Source: Fibrobacterota bacterium
GTDB lineage: Bacteria > Fibrobacterota > Chitinivibrionia > Chitinivibrionales > JANQEN01
NCBI GenBank assembly: GCA_030619215.1
Contig: JAUXBV010000102.1
Span: 1 to 8,762, forward strand
Reading direction: 5' to 3'
DNA length: 8,762 nt
Notes under the pieces: model-generated
Databases searched by the model: none
What the model was told of the DNA's origin: nothing
The model's input: the letters and a program-made list of their open reading frames with translations, nothing else
Translations under genes and position numbers: made by a program
In this document: one piece after another, positions 1 to 7,287 of the stretch
How the letters are laid out: each line of letters opens with the position of its first letter
Position numbering within the stretch: the stretch's first letter is position 1

Positions 1-57
1 AGTCCTTTAGGGCTACGGCATTATTGTAGTAAATAATTTTTTTAACCCTAAATTCTA

Positions 58-83
58 CTCTGTATCTCTATGGCTAACCTCTT
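58..83. repeat. Degenerate copy of the CTCTGTGN / GGCTAA repeat (copy 1)
   Basis: On the plus strand this copy has two degenerate octamers (CTCTGTAT, CTCTATGG) followed by CTAACCTCTT. It matches the 3' two-thirds of copy 2 at 126-151 with 4 mismatches in 26 positions and has the same orientation. On the ftsZ coding strand it reads roughly AAGAGGTTAGCCATAGAGAT. It has no coding potential. Confidence 0.75.
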
Positions 84-117
84 TTCATTTTTTAAACTAT
101 AATTATATTTATCTTTT

Positions 118-151
118 CTCTGTGCCTCTGTGTCTCTGTGGCTAATCTCTT
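118..151. repeat. CTCTGTGN octamer array ending in GGCTAA (copy 2), abutting the ftsZ stop
   Basis: Three perfect tandem octamers of the form CTCTGTGN (118-125, 126-133, 134-141, the last base being C, T and G in turn) run into CTAATCTCTT (142-151). Only one base separates this from the ftsZ stop codon (153-155). On the transcribed strand it begins directly after ftsZ with GATTAGCCACAGAGACACAG. From memory, intergenic sequences of the 'GCCACAGAGACACAGAG' type are frequent in many environmental bacterial genomes, with no settled function. That statement is recall, not a search result. Confidence 0.85.
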
Positions 152-152
152 C

Positions 153-1565
153 TTACTGCATCTGCTTCCTCAGAAACGTCGGCACATCCATATCATCTTC
201 GTAATGAGAAATCACCTGTCCTTTTGAAACGAAGATCTTCTGCTCCTTCGGCTGAATAATCCCTGTTTTAATAACAGGTATTTCTAATGGATTTGCATTA
301 TCCTCAGCCTCATTGTTACCACTCCCGGAATCTGCCTCCGGTGCTGTTTCAGGAACAGTCATGACAGTGGTATCTTCTCCACTATTCTTATTATCCGGCG
401 ACGCAAGGGCTTCTATTTCTTTCGTCTCTTTCATCTCGTGTTTCTCAAGTACCTTCATTTTCGGTGCTGCATCTTCTTTCTTCTTTGCGTCAAATTGAAT
501 TGACACCTGCTCCACTTCCGTATCTTGACAAATAACCCGCTTCGCAATTTCTATCGGAGTTGAAGCCTTTTTCACCGGCTTCGGCGCCATTGACACGCCC
601 TCCTCATTGAAACCGGTCGCAATAACTGTGACCTGTATCTTTCCGTTCAGTTCAGGATCGCTAACCGCACCGAATATGATATTTGTTTCAACCTCTTCTC
701 CAACTGCGTCATAAATTGTCTGTATGGCTTCCCCGACATCGTACAGTGTCAGGTCTTCACCGCCGGAGACATTAACCAGTATGCCCTTCGCTCCTGCAAT
801 GGAAACATCGTCCAGCATGGGGCTGTGAATCGCAGTATCAGCAGCCAGCACGGCGCGGTTATCACCCTCTGCTATACCGCTGCCCATTATCGCGTCTCCC
901 ATGCCCTTCATTATCGTTTTCACATCCGCGAAATCAACATTAACGAGCCCGTGCTTTGAAATCAAATCGGATATTCCTTTCGTAGCACTATGTAAAACCT
1001 GGTCCGCGGTTTTGAAAGCGTCGATCAGGGACGTATTACGGTCAACGATAGATAACAGCTTCTGGTTCGGGATGACAATAATGGTATCCACACTGTTTCT
1101 TAAATCATCGATTCCTTTCCGCGCGTTCTTATCACGTATTTTCCCCTCAAAAAGAAAAGGGCGTGTGACAATTGCGACGGTCAGGATATCCATTTCCCTT
1201 GTGATATCGGCAATGACGGGCGCCCCGCCGGTACCGGTACCTCCGCCCATTCCCGCGGTGATAAAAACCATGTCCGCGCCTTCAACCTCATCAGCGATTT
1301 TATCCCTGTCTTCCTCCATGGCGATCCTGCCGATCTCCGGATTCGCGCCTGCGCCAAGGCCCTTGGTAATCCTCTCGCCGATCTGTATCCTTTTGGTGGC
1401 TCTATTATTGTCAAGGGCCATTGCATCGGTATTAACCGATAAAAACTCAACCCCGGAAAGCCCCTCTGCAATCATACGGTTTACCGCATTGCCTCCGGCG
1501 CCACCGATACCGATAACCTTCATCTTGGCTACGGTATCAAACTGCTCATCAAATTTAAACTCCAT
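153..1565 (-). CDS. ftsZ: Cell division protein FtsZ, tubulin-like GTPase
   Basis: FtsZ forms the cytokinetic Z ring. The 470-residue protein starts with a short N-terminal extension and the nucleotide-binding GIGGAGGNAVNRM (19-31). It carries the tubulin signature GGGTGTG (107-113) and RPFLFEGK (135-142). The T7 loop NVDFAD (209-214) is intact, so GTP hydrolysis between subunits should be normal. The globular core ends near residue 320. A long linker (about 325-452) follows, with a Lys-rich first half and an acidic Glu/Asp/Asn/Ser-rich stretch (about 375-425). The last residues, DDMDVPTFLRKQMQ (457-470), are the conserved peptide that binds FtsA and other partners; E. coli has a closely similar one. 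Total length is well above the roughly 380 residues of E. coli FtsZ, and the linker accounts for the difference. The ATG has AAGGAGG 4 bases upstream. It is the last gene of the cluster, and no lpxC follows within the window. Confidence 0.98.
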   Translation of the reverse strand: MEFKFDEQFDTVAKMKVIGIGGAGGNAVNRMIAEGLSGVEFLSVNTDAMALDNNRATKRIQIGERITKGLGAGANPEIGRIAMEEDRDKIADEVEGADMVFITAGMGGGTGTGGAPVIADITREMDILTVAIVTRPFLFEGKIRDKNARKGIDDLRNSVDTIIVIPNQKLLSIVDRNTSLIDAFKTADQVLHSATKGISDLISKHGLVNVDFADVKTIMKGMGDAIMGSGIAEGDNRAVLAADTAIHSPMLDDVSIAGAKGILVNVSGGEDLTLYDVGEAIQTIYDAVGEEVETNIIFGAVSDPELNGKIQVTVIATGFNEEGVSMAPKPVKKASTPIEIAKRVICQDTEVEQVSIQFDAKKKEDAAPKMKVLEKHEMKETKEIEALASPDNKNSGEDTTVMTVPETAPEADSGSGNNEAEDNANPLEIPVIKTGIIQPKEQKIFVSKGQVISHYEDDMDVPTFLRKQMQ

Positions 1566-1569
1566 GTGA

Positions 1570-1576
1570 CCTCCTT
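1570..1576 (-). promoter_or_regulatory. Strong ribosome binding site of ftsZ
   Basis: AAGGAGG lies 4 bases before the ftsZ ATG, within the 18-base gap after ftsA. It is the most complete Shine-Dalgarno sequence in the window. This fits the high FtsZ level most bacteria need relative to FtsA and FtsQ, though expression here is inferred only. Confidence 0.85.
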
Positions 1577-1583
1577 ATGGTTT

Positions 1584-2819
1584 TTAGAAAAATTCTTTTA
1601 TCCAACCTTTCATTTTTTCAAATATTTTTTTAAAAACGTCATCTCCCGCAAAAGGCTTTTTCTCTTTGCCTTTTTCAGAAGATTCTATCGCGTATTTACA
1701 AAGGCCGACTCCGGTTGCATGTATCGGAGAGCTTGCCGCCTCGGTCAGTCCCCCGAATCCTGACGGTATACCGATTTTTACCGGCATCTCAAATATCCTC
1801 TCGGAAAGCTCCTGCATCCCTTCCATAAGCGCGCCGCCGCCGGTTATAACAATACCCGCTCCCAGCATTTCCGCAAATTCCGTCCGTTTTATTTCCCGCA
1901 GGGCAAGTGAAAGGATCTCTTCCACCCTTGGTTCAATAATTGACGATAATACTGCCCTGGAAACCTCCCGCTGCTCCCTCCCGCCAACTCCGGGCACATT
2001 GACATATTCGTTGTTTTTTACAAGCGGTGAAAATGCGCAGCCGAACTGTTTCTTGATCTCCTCCGCTTTGTCTATTGGTGTGCGGATACCGATAGCGATA
2101 TCTTTTGTCACATACTCTCCGCCCAGCCCAACGACTGCGGTGTGGCGAATGCTGTCCTCCGAATATATCGCTATGTCAGTGGTGCCGCCCCCCATCTCAA
2201 TAAGGGCAACGCCCAGTTCTTTCTCGTCATCCTCCAGCACCGAATAACTTGAAGCGAGCGGCTCAAGCACAAGGTCAATGACCTTCAAGCCGGCCTTATC
2301 AACACTCTTATAAATATTCTGGGCGCTGGTCACGGCTCCGGTAATAATGTGCACCTGTGTTTCCAGCCTCACTCCGCACATTCCCACCGGGTCCTTAATA
2401 CCTTTCTGGTCATCAACGATATATTCCTGTGCAATGACATGGAGTATCTCCCGGTCCATTGGAATGGATATTGCCTGGGCATTTTCAATCGCCCTTGCAA
2501 CATCCTGCCTTGTTATTTCGTTATTTTCTCCTTTTGTCGCAATAACCCCCCTGCTGTTTATCGCCCGTATATGGTCTCCTGCAACGCCGACATATACCTC
2601 AGTAACGTCAATGCCTGCCATGAGCTCCGCTTCTTCGACAGCTCTCTGAACGGAGCGGACGGTCTTGTCAATATTAACGACAACCCCTTTTCTCAGCCCG
2701 TCAGACGGGGAAACCCCTACTCCAATGATCTTTATTTCCCCATTGCTGTCAACTTCTGAAATTATACACGCAACCTTTGTTGTACCGATGTCAAGACCAA
2801 CAAACACATTATTACTCAT
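1584..2819 (-). CDS. ftsA: Cell division protein FtsA, actin-like membrane anchor of FtsZ
   Basis: FtsA is an actin-fold ATPase that polymerises under the membrane, binds the FtsZ C-terminal peptide and recruits later divisome proteins. From the chosen ATG it has 411 residues. Motifs are phosphate-1 DIGTTKV (10-16), a domain 1C region from about residue 80 to 160, phosphate-2 EMGGGTTD (208-215) and the adenosine motif TGGGALMEG (326-334). The C-terminus (about 395-411) is an amphipathic helix, FKKIFEKMKGWIKEFF, the usual membrane-targeting sequence. Start: the frame can be extended four codons to a TTG at 2831, but that TTG overlaps the strong GGAGG site (2825-2829). The ATG 5 bases after that site, giving MSNNVFVGLDIG, is therefore the likely start. 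It lies 56 bases after ftsQ and 18 bases before ftsZ. A 13-codon frame overlaps its start (see separate entry). Confidence 0.97.
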   Translation of the reverse strand: MSNNVFVGLDIGTTKVACIISEVDSNGEIKIIGVGVSPSDGLRKGVVVNIDKTVRSVQRAVEEAELMAGIDVTEVYVGVAGDHIRAINSRGVIATKGENNEITRQDVARAIENAQAISIPMDREILHVIAQEYIVDDQKGIKDPVGMCGVRLETQVHIITGAVTSAQNIYKSVDKAGLKVIDLVLEPLASSYSVLEDDEKELGVALIEMGGGTTDIAIYSEDSIRHTAVVGLGGEYVTKDIAIGIRTPIDKAEEIKKQFGCAFSPLVKNNEYVNVPGVGGREQREVSRAVLSSIIEPRVEEILSLALREIKRTEFAEMLGAGIVITGGGALMEGMQELSERIFEMPVKIGIPSGFGGLTEAASSPIHATGVGLCKYAIESSEKGKEKKPFAGDDVFKKIFEKMKGWIKEFF

Positions 2820-2853
2820 TTTTACCTCCAAATACGTTTTTATCGTTTCTCAT
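2812..2853 (-). other. Possible 13-codon upstream ORF overlapping the ftsA start
   Basis: In the ftsQ-ftsA gap an ATG at 2853 opens a frame reading MRNDKNVFGGKNE that stops at TAA 2812-2814, eight bases inside the overlap with the ftsA start codon (2817-2819). A GGGA lies 8 bases upstream of its ATG. Its translation would cover the ftsA ribosome site and end at the ftsA start, which could couple or tune FtsA synthesis. The frame is very short and could be chance. No similarity to any known leader peptide is recognised. Confidence 0.2.
2825..2829 (-). promoter_or_regulatory. Ribosome binding site that fixes the ftsA start
   Basis: GGAGG lies 5 bases before ATG 2819. The alternative TTG start at 2831 overlaps this site, so the site argues for the shorter FtsA (411 residues). 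Confidence 0.8.
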
Positions 2854-2875
2854 ACCTTTTTCCCAAGTGTATATT

Positions 2876-3700
2876 TTACCGGACAAATGCGATATTGTTA
2901 TAGCAGAGATTAATATGTCCCGGTGTTTTTTCGGCCGTTCCCTCCATTGTTCTTAAAATCTCGCATAAATTATTCAGGCCTACCGCAATAGTACCGCTAT
3001 TTAGCGCCACATTTACCGGTATCGATTCAAGCCTGATTCGAACGATATCCTTTTTACTGAAATCAATCTGTGCTATCCCCAGCGGAATACCTTTATCAAT
3101 CCTGTTTACCTCCTCGAAAAAACCATTCATCCGCATAAGCCCTTCCCCGGTTAACCTGCGGGTAGTACCGTCAATAACCGTATCCTTCAAGCCGGATATC
3201 ACCGGTACGTTCCAATACGTATTGGGCTTTAAAGGCCACAAAAAGCCGGTGCGGTCGGTCATGTAAACCGATCCTATGTTTACAAAGGCAATGGGTTTGC
3301 GCTCATAAACGGTAATCGTTACCGTATTGGGGATCTTACGCCTGATACTCACCTTTTCAATACAGGGAATTTTTTGTAGTTTCTTCCTGATGTCGGACAT
3401 TTTCAGATCCAGCATAAAAACACCTTTTTCAATGGACGCAAGAGAAAGTACTTCAGAGGTATTGACATGCTTATTCCCGTTCACGGTAATATTCTCTATT
3501 TTCAGAAAGTCAAATTTATCAATATAGGCAATCGCTTTTTTAGCGCCCCAGAATCCGGCAGCAGCCACTACTGACAGGAGAAACACTACCTTTAAGCAGG
3601 TGAAAAGCAGTTTCTTGCTGCCGCGATGTTTTTTCGGCGCCTTTTTTCGCTTTTCAGCGATTTTCTGACGCTTATTTGCTCCTATCCTCTTCTTAGCCAT
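2876..3700 (-). CDS. ftsQ: Cell division protein FtsQ (DivIB family), POTRA domain
   Basis: FtsQ is a bitopic inner-membrane protein that links early divisome proteins to FtsL/FtsB and FtsW/FtsI. The 274-residue product has a strongly basic cytoplasmic N-terminus (1-30, rich in Lys/Arg), one transmembrane segment (about 31-53), a POTRA domain (about 63-138) that starts FLKIENITVNGNKHV and contains the family-typical NTVTITVYERKPIAF (125-139), and a beta domain with DRTGFLWPL (149-157). Sequence identity in this family is low, so the call rests on topology, the POTRA pattern and its position before ftsA. The ATG lies inside the end of murC (8-base overlap) with a weak GAG-type ribosome site, which suggests translational coupling. 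The C-terminus, ending YNNIAFVR, is short and has no extra tail. Confidence 0.93.
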   Translation of the reverse strand: MAKKRIGANKRQKIAEKRKKAPKKHRGSKKLLFTCLKVVFLLSVVAAAGFWGAKKAIAYIDKFDFLKIENITVNGNKHVNTSEVLSLASIEKGVFMLDLKMSDIRKKLQKIPCIEKVSIRRKIPNTVTITVYERKPIAFVNIGSVYMTDRTGFLWPLKPNTYWNVPVISGLKDTVIDGTTRRLTGEGLMRMNGFFEEVNRIDKGIPLGIAQIDFSKKDIVRIRLESIPVNVALNSGTIAVGLNNLCEILRTMEGTAEKTPGHINLCYNNIAFVR

Positions 3701-5066
3701 TTTTTATCTCATTTAAAATTTTTTCGCCTGCTTTCCAGATATCACCCGCCCCCATGAGAATAACCCCGTCACCAGGCTCCAAAAGGGGTACCAATAGTTC
3801 AGCCAACTTGTCTACAGAACTGACATAATGAACGTTCGCATGATCTTTCTCCCACATTTTTTCAATGATGTCAGCGCTTTTAACGCCGTTGAGCGGCTCC
3901 TCCCTGGCCCGGTAAATCTCTGTAACTACGGCCACATCAGCCCTCATAAGGCTTTCCGCAAATTCATTGAGGAAATCCCTTGTCCTGGAGTAAAGATGCG
4001 GCTGGAAAACCGCAACGAGCCGCTTGAATCCCACATTCCTTGCGGCAGCCAGGGTCGCCAGAATCTCGGTCGGGTGATGAGCATAGTCATCGATTACCGT
4101 TATCTCCTTTTCCGTGCCAATGATCTCAAAACGGCGTTTGATACCGGTAAAGGAGTTGAGACTGTTTTTTATAACCTCAAAGGGAACGTTCATCTCACAT
4201 GAAACGGCAATTGCGGCAAGAGCATTGCGGACGTTGTGCAGCCCTGTCAGGGGAAGGTCAATAAAGCCAAGGGCCTCCTTATTTTTAATAACGTCAAAAT
4301 GGGTGGTACCCTTTTCGAAAGTAATATTCTCTGCCTGGTAATCGGCTGTTTTTGAGGTGCCATAGGTAATTACAGTTCTGTCAATATTCGCATACATCTG
4401 TGAGGCACCGCGATCATCTTTACATAGTACGACCGTCCCATCGGCAGGAACTCTCTTTACATATTCGGTAAAAGCATTTTTTATATCGTTTAAGTCTTCA
4501 TAAACATCCAGATGGTCCCTCTCGATATTCGTCACAACGGCCATTGCCGGAAACATCCTGAGAAAAGAGCGGTCATACTCATCCGCCTCGGTAATCAGTA
4601 ATTTACCGTTTCCAATAATTGCGTTTGACTTGCTCTCTCTAAAGGCTCCTCCCACTATTACCGTCGGATTCTTACCCGCATCCTGGAATATATTCCCAAT
4701 CAGGGAGGTGGTTGTAGTCTTTCCATGTGTACCCGCGATACCGATACTGAAGCTCTCCTTCATAATATTACCTAGCATGTCGGCTCTCTTCATAACGGTA
4801 ATCCCCTGTTTCCGGGCATGTACGAGCTCGTTGTTGGCAGGGTTTATTGCACTGGAATAAACCAGGATTTCACAATCCTTAACAAGTTCAGGTACATGGT
4901 TATACTGAATCTTTATACCAAGTGACTCCAGTCTCTCTGTGGCAAAACTCTTCTCCTGGTCACTGCCAGTTACCGCGTATCCCCTGCTGTGCATAACCTC
5001 AGCCAAAGGGCACATTCCTGCGCCGCCAATCCCGACAAAGTGAACTCTTTTTCCTTTATCTTTCAT
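3693..5066 (-). CDS. murC: UDP-N-acetylmuramate--L-alanine ligase
   Basis: MurC is a cytoplasmic Mur ligase that attaches L-Ala to UDP-MurNAc, the first amino acid of the stem peptide. It has 457 residues. Visible motifs are the N-terminal UDP-binding loop GIGGAGMCPLAE (12-23), the P-loop GTHGKTTTT (112-120) with Lys116, TEADEYDRSFL (159-169), NIERDHLDVY (180-189), HNVRNALAA (277-285), GIKRRFE (308-314), DDYAHHPTE (326-334) and QPHLYSRT (355-362). DDYAHHPTE and GIKRRFE are MurC hallmarks and exclude MurD, MurE and MurF. The start is ATG with AGGA 7 bases upstream, lying within the last murG codons. It begins 2 bases after murG and overlaps ftsQ by 8 bases. In many diderms murB and/or ddl follow murC, but here ftsQ follows directly. 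It is full length with no MurB or Ddl fusion. Confidence 0.97.
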   Translation of the reverse strand: MKDKGKRVHFVGIGGAGMCPLAEVMHSRGYAVTGSDQEKSFATERLESLGIKIQYNHVPELVKDCEILVYSSAINPANNELVHARKQGITVMKRADMLGNIMKESFSIGIAGTHGKTTTTSLIGNIFQDAGKNPTVIVGGAFRESKSNAIIGNGKLLITEADEYDRSFLRMFPAMAVVTNIERDHLDVYEDLNDIKNAFTEYVKRVPADGTVVLCKDDRGASQMYANIDRTVITYGTSKTADYQAENITFEKGTTHFDVIKNKEALGFIDLPLTGLHNVRNALAAIAVSCEMNVPFEVIKNSLNSFTGIKRRFEIIGTEKEITVIDDYAHHPTEILATLAAARNVGFKRLVAVFQPHLYSRTRDFLNEFAESLMRADVAVVTEIYRAREEPLNGVKSADIIEKMWEKDHANVHYVSSVDKLAELLVPLLEPGDGVILMGAGDIWKAGEKILNEIKNG

Positions 5067-5068
5067 CT

Positions 5069-6157
5069 TTAGTTCCTTTTGGATTGTAACTGTTCCAGGA
5101 TCTTTTCAGCTATTACAGCAGCTGCTCCCTCGGGTGAATTATCCAATGCCTTCCGACTCATATTTTCGTAATATTTTTTATCCGCTAACAGGCTATTAAG
5201 AGTTTTTTCGACTCCCGCTCCACAATTTTTATCCTGGGCAACCCTGATACCCCACCCTGCATTTTGCACATGAGCGGCATTCATCCACTGATGATTTTCA
5301 GCGGCCCACGGCAGCGGGATCATTATACAGGGGAGCCCGAAATAGGCGATTTCATTCAGGGTGGAGGCGCCGCTGCGGCAAATGACAATATTTGATACCG
5401 CATAATAGGGATACATATCATCTATGGTTTCAAAGATGAATGAATTTGTATATTCACTGAACTGTTTTACAATTTTTTTATATGAAAAGCTGCCGGTCTG
5501 CCATAGTAGTTGTGTCCCTTTACTTACCATTTTTTTCATTGGAGGTATCAGGCATTCATTCATGGATGCGGCACCCTGGCTTCCTCCGCAAATAAAAACC
5601 GTTACTTTCGTTTTATCAAAGTGCTGAGGATACTCAAAGGTATCAAATGAATTTTCAACTGTTCTGATGGGTGTGCCGGTGATTTCGCACTTTCCCTTTA
5701 ACTTATATTTCCCGCTGAGCGGGTACCCTAAAAACGAGCTCTCAGCTTTTGATGAAAAGATACGGTTAACAAGTCCCGGGACACTGTTCTGCTCCTGCAG
5801 GAAGTATGGTATTTTATTCTGCCGGGCCGCTGCCAGTACAGGGGCACAGACATACCCCCCAAAAGCAGCCACAGCATCGGGCCGGTTTTTCCTGAACATG
5901 CTGTTCATACGGCTGAAAGCCCCTATAAAATCTCTAATAGCAAGTAAGCTTGAAAAACTCAACTTCCTCTTTATCCCCCTGACATCAAGTATTGTTATGG
6001 AAATATTATTTTTTTCACATAATTCCTTTTCCCTGTTTCTGGATGTACCGATCCACAACAGTGACAAATCGTCACACTGCTTTCCCAGCTCCAGGGCAAC
6101 CGAAAGTGCCGGAAAAATATGGCCGCCTGTGCCGCCTGCTGCAATAACAATATTCAT
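5069..6157 (-). CDS. murG: UDP-GlcNAc:undecaprenyl-PP-MurNAc-pentapeptide GlcNAc transferase
   Basis: MurG is a GT-B glycosyltransferase on the inner face of the cytoplasmic membrane that adds GlcNAc to lipid I to make lipid II. Its 362 residues match the family length. The N-domain has the glycine loop GGTGGHIFPAL (8-18), the second loop GGYVCAP (100-106) and QEQN (121-124), where E. coli has HEQN. The C-domain has the third loop GGSQGA (191-196), CRSGASTLNEI (260-270) and PLPWAAENHQWMNA (281-294), which together form the UDP-GlcNAc site. The ATG overlaps the ftsW TGA stop (ATGA), and there is only a weak Shine-Dalgarno sequence, so translation is probably coupled to ftsW. The stop is 2 bases from the murC ATG. 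By eye, parts of the gene (around 5100-5550) are more AT-rich than ftsZ, but the protein is standard and nothing suggests recent transfer. Confidence 0.97.
   Translation of the reverse strand: MNIVIAAGGTGGHIFPALSVALELGKQCDDLSLLWIGTSRNREKELCEKNNISITILDVRGIKRKLSFSSLLAIRDFIGAFSRMNSMFRKNRPDAVAAFGGYVCAPVLAAARQNKIPYFLQEQNSVPGLVNRIFSSKAESSFLGYPLSGKYKLKGKCEITGTPIRTVENSFDTFEYPQHFDKTKVTVFICGGSQGAASMNECLIPPMKKMVSKGTQLLWQTGSFSYKKIVKQFSEYTNSFIFETIDDMYPYYAVSNIVICRSGASTLNEIAYFGLPCIMIPLPWAAENHQWMNAAHVQNAGWGIRVAQDKNCGAGVEKTLNSLLADKKYYENMSRKALDNSPEGAAAVIAEKILEQLQSKRN
5074..5078 (-). promoter_or_regulatory. Ribosome binding site of murC
   Basis: AAGGA lies 7 bases before the murC ATG and is embedded in the last sense codons of murG (Lys-Arg-Asn). 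The murC initiation signal is therefore wholly within murG, as expected for tightly packed, co-translated genes. Confidence 0.7.
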
Positions 6158-7284
6158 CGTGTCCCGCGCTTCTTTGTAGAAGGTTTAACATCCTGTGACT
6201 GGCTTGATATATTCAGTAATATTCCCATACTGCTCATAGTAAAAATCAGGCTCATCCCGCCGTAGCTCAGAAACGGCAGGGGGATACCCGTTGTCGGTAC
6301 AATCCCGGTGTTGACGAATGAATGAAGAATGACGTAAATGCCGAGCATAAGGCTCAGGCCAAAGGCCATAACCTGGCCCATTTTATCGGGCGCCCTGGAT
6401 GCAATGCGCATTCCCCGGTATAGCAGAATGCTGAAAATAAAGAACATAACCATAAGGCCGACAAATCCGATCTCTTCGCCAAGGATAGAGAAGACAAAGT
6501 CCGTATGCGGCTCTGGAAGATAAAAGTATTTCTGTTCACCCTGTCCGATGCCAACACCAAAGAGGCCGCCATGGCCAAGGCCGATCAGCGATTGATACAC
6601 CTGGTATCCCACACTGTCTTTCATATCTGCCATGTTCAGAAATCCCATCAAACGCTGCTGCCTGTACGGTGAAGTAAGTAACGATATTATTACCAATGGA
6701 ATAAAGGCACAAACGATTCCAAGGAGATGCAAAATCCTGGCACCCGATACGAACAGGAGGCACAGCCCGATACAACCGATTATAAGGGCTGTGCTGAAAT
6801 CAGGTTCAACTATGATCAAACCGCAAATAATACCGATTTTAATAATCTGCTGAATAAAGATACCGCCCTCCCTGATGCGCTCACCAAGTTTATGTACCTG
6901 CATAGCCAAAGTGATAATCAGAACAATGCGGGCGAATTCGGAAACCTGAAAACGTATGAATCCCAGGCTGATCCAGCGCTTTGCACCGTTGATTGCTGCG
7001 CTGTCCGGTAAAGCCAGAACATAAATAAGCATAATCACAGTCATGACATAGGCAACGTTACTGTATTTACCGATAGTATGATAATCTATGTTAATAAACA
7101 CAAAGAAACAGACGAGGGCAAGAAGCACGCGAACGATATGGCGGGCAAGGAAAAAGTCAGAGCCGCCGAATTTATGCTGCGCAATAGCAAAGGATGAGCT
7201 GTATACAAATACGATACCAAAGCCCATCATTAACAGGGTAAGAAGAAATATCACCTTATCTATTTTTGCAATCCTGTCAATCAC
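6154..7284 (-). CDS. ftsW: Septal SEDS peptidoglycan glycosyltransferase FtsW
   Basis: This is a polytopic inner-membrane protein of the SEDS family that polymerises lipid II into glycan strands at the septum, normally with a class B PBP (FtsI). It has 376 residues and about ten hydrophobic segments, the first at about 11-33. SEDS motifs are NGAKRWI (99-105), SEFARI (115-120), EPDFSTA (160-166), GLGHGGLFGVGIGQG (235-249), PEPHTDF (257-263) with the predicted catalytic Asp262, and NTGIVPTTGIPLPFLSYGG (325-343). The short basic tail ends KKRGTR. The start codon is GTG at 7284. There is no earlier in-frame start after the murD stop and no other Met before residue 19. A GGGGAG site lies 10 bases upstream. 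It starts 3 bases after murD and overlaps murG by 4 bases (ATGA). FtsW is preferred to RodA because of its place between murD and murG. SEDS motifs alone do not separate the two. Confidence 0.95.
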   Translation of the reverse strand: MIDRIAKIDKVIFLLTLLMMGFGIVFVYSSSFAIAQHKFGGSDFFLARHIVRVLLALVCFFVFINIDYHTIGKYSNVAYVMTVIMLIYVLALPDSAAINGAKRWISLGFIRFQVSEFARIVLIITLAMQVHKLGERIREGGIFIQQIIKIGIICGLIIVEPDFSTALIIGCIGLCLLFVSGARILHLLGIVCAFIPLVIISLLTSPYRQQRLMGFLNMADMKDSVGYQVYQSLIGLGHGGLFGVGIGQGEQKYFYLPEPHTDFVFSILGEEIGFVGLMVMFFIFSILLYRGMRIASRAPDKMGQVMAFGLSLMLGIYVILHSFVNTGIVPTTGIPLPFLSYGGMSLIFTMSSMGILLNISSQSQDVKPSTKKRGTR

Positions 7285-7287
7285 TCT

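Larger units (their letters stand above)
1..152. other. Non-coding region downstream of ftsZ
   Basis: This region has no convincing gene. It contains the two octamer repeat copies, an AT-rich 34-base spacer between them with the palindrome TATAATTATA (98-107), and a weak 7-base inverted repeat TTTAGGG/CCCTAAA (6-12 and 46-52, loop of 33). There is no GC-rich hairpin followed by a T-run on the minus strand, so no intrinsic terminator for the operon is seen here. Transcription may end further downstream or be factor-dependent. Confidence 0.7.

Noticed and set aside
6..52. TTTAGGG...CCCTAAA inverted repeat with nearby T-run as a terminator
   Set aside because: The stem is only 7 bases with a 33-base loop, the T-run (36-43) sits inside the loop rather than after the stem, and flanking bases do not extend the pairing.
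58..151. CRISPR-like array
   Set aside because: There are only two imperfect copies, made of 8-base units, with a single AT-rich spacer and no cas genes.
901..1569. 222-codon plus-strand open frame opposite ftsZ
   Set aside because: It lies wholly opposite the conserved ftsZ core, its residue composition (Ser/Pro/Ile-rich) is typical of an antisense shadow, and no domain is recognisable.
1666..2247. 193-codon plus-strand open frame opposite ftsA
   Set aside because: It is antisense to conserved ATP-binding motifs of FtsA, which account for the reading-frame openness.
2820..2875. Internal promoter between ftsQ and ftsA
   Set aside because: No pair of -35 and -10 boxes with suitable spacing was seen in the 56-base gap. 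Promoters inside ftsQ or ftsA, as in E. coli, cannot be judged by eye.
5100..5560. AT-rich part of murG as a sign of horizontal transfer
   Set aside because: The protein is a standard MurG, the gene overlaps ftsW in the canonical order, and local composition also varies within neighbouring genes.
5667..6179. 170-codon plus-strand open frame opposite murG
   Set aside because: It is antisense to the conserved MurG N-domain, with no recognisable family or supporting ribosome site.
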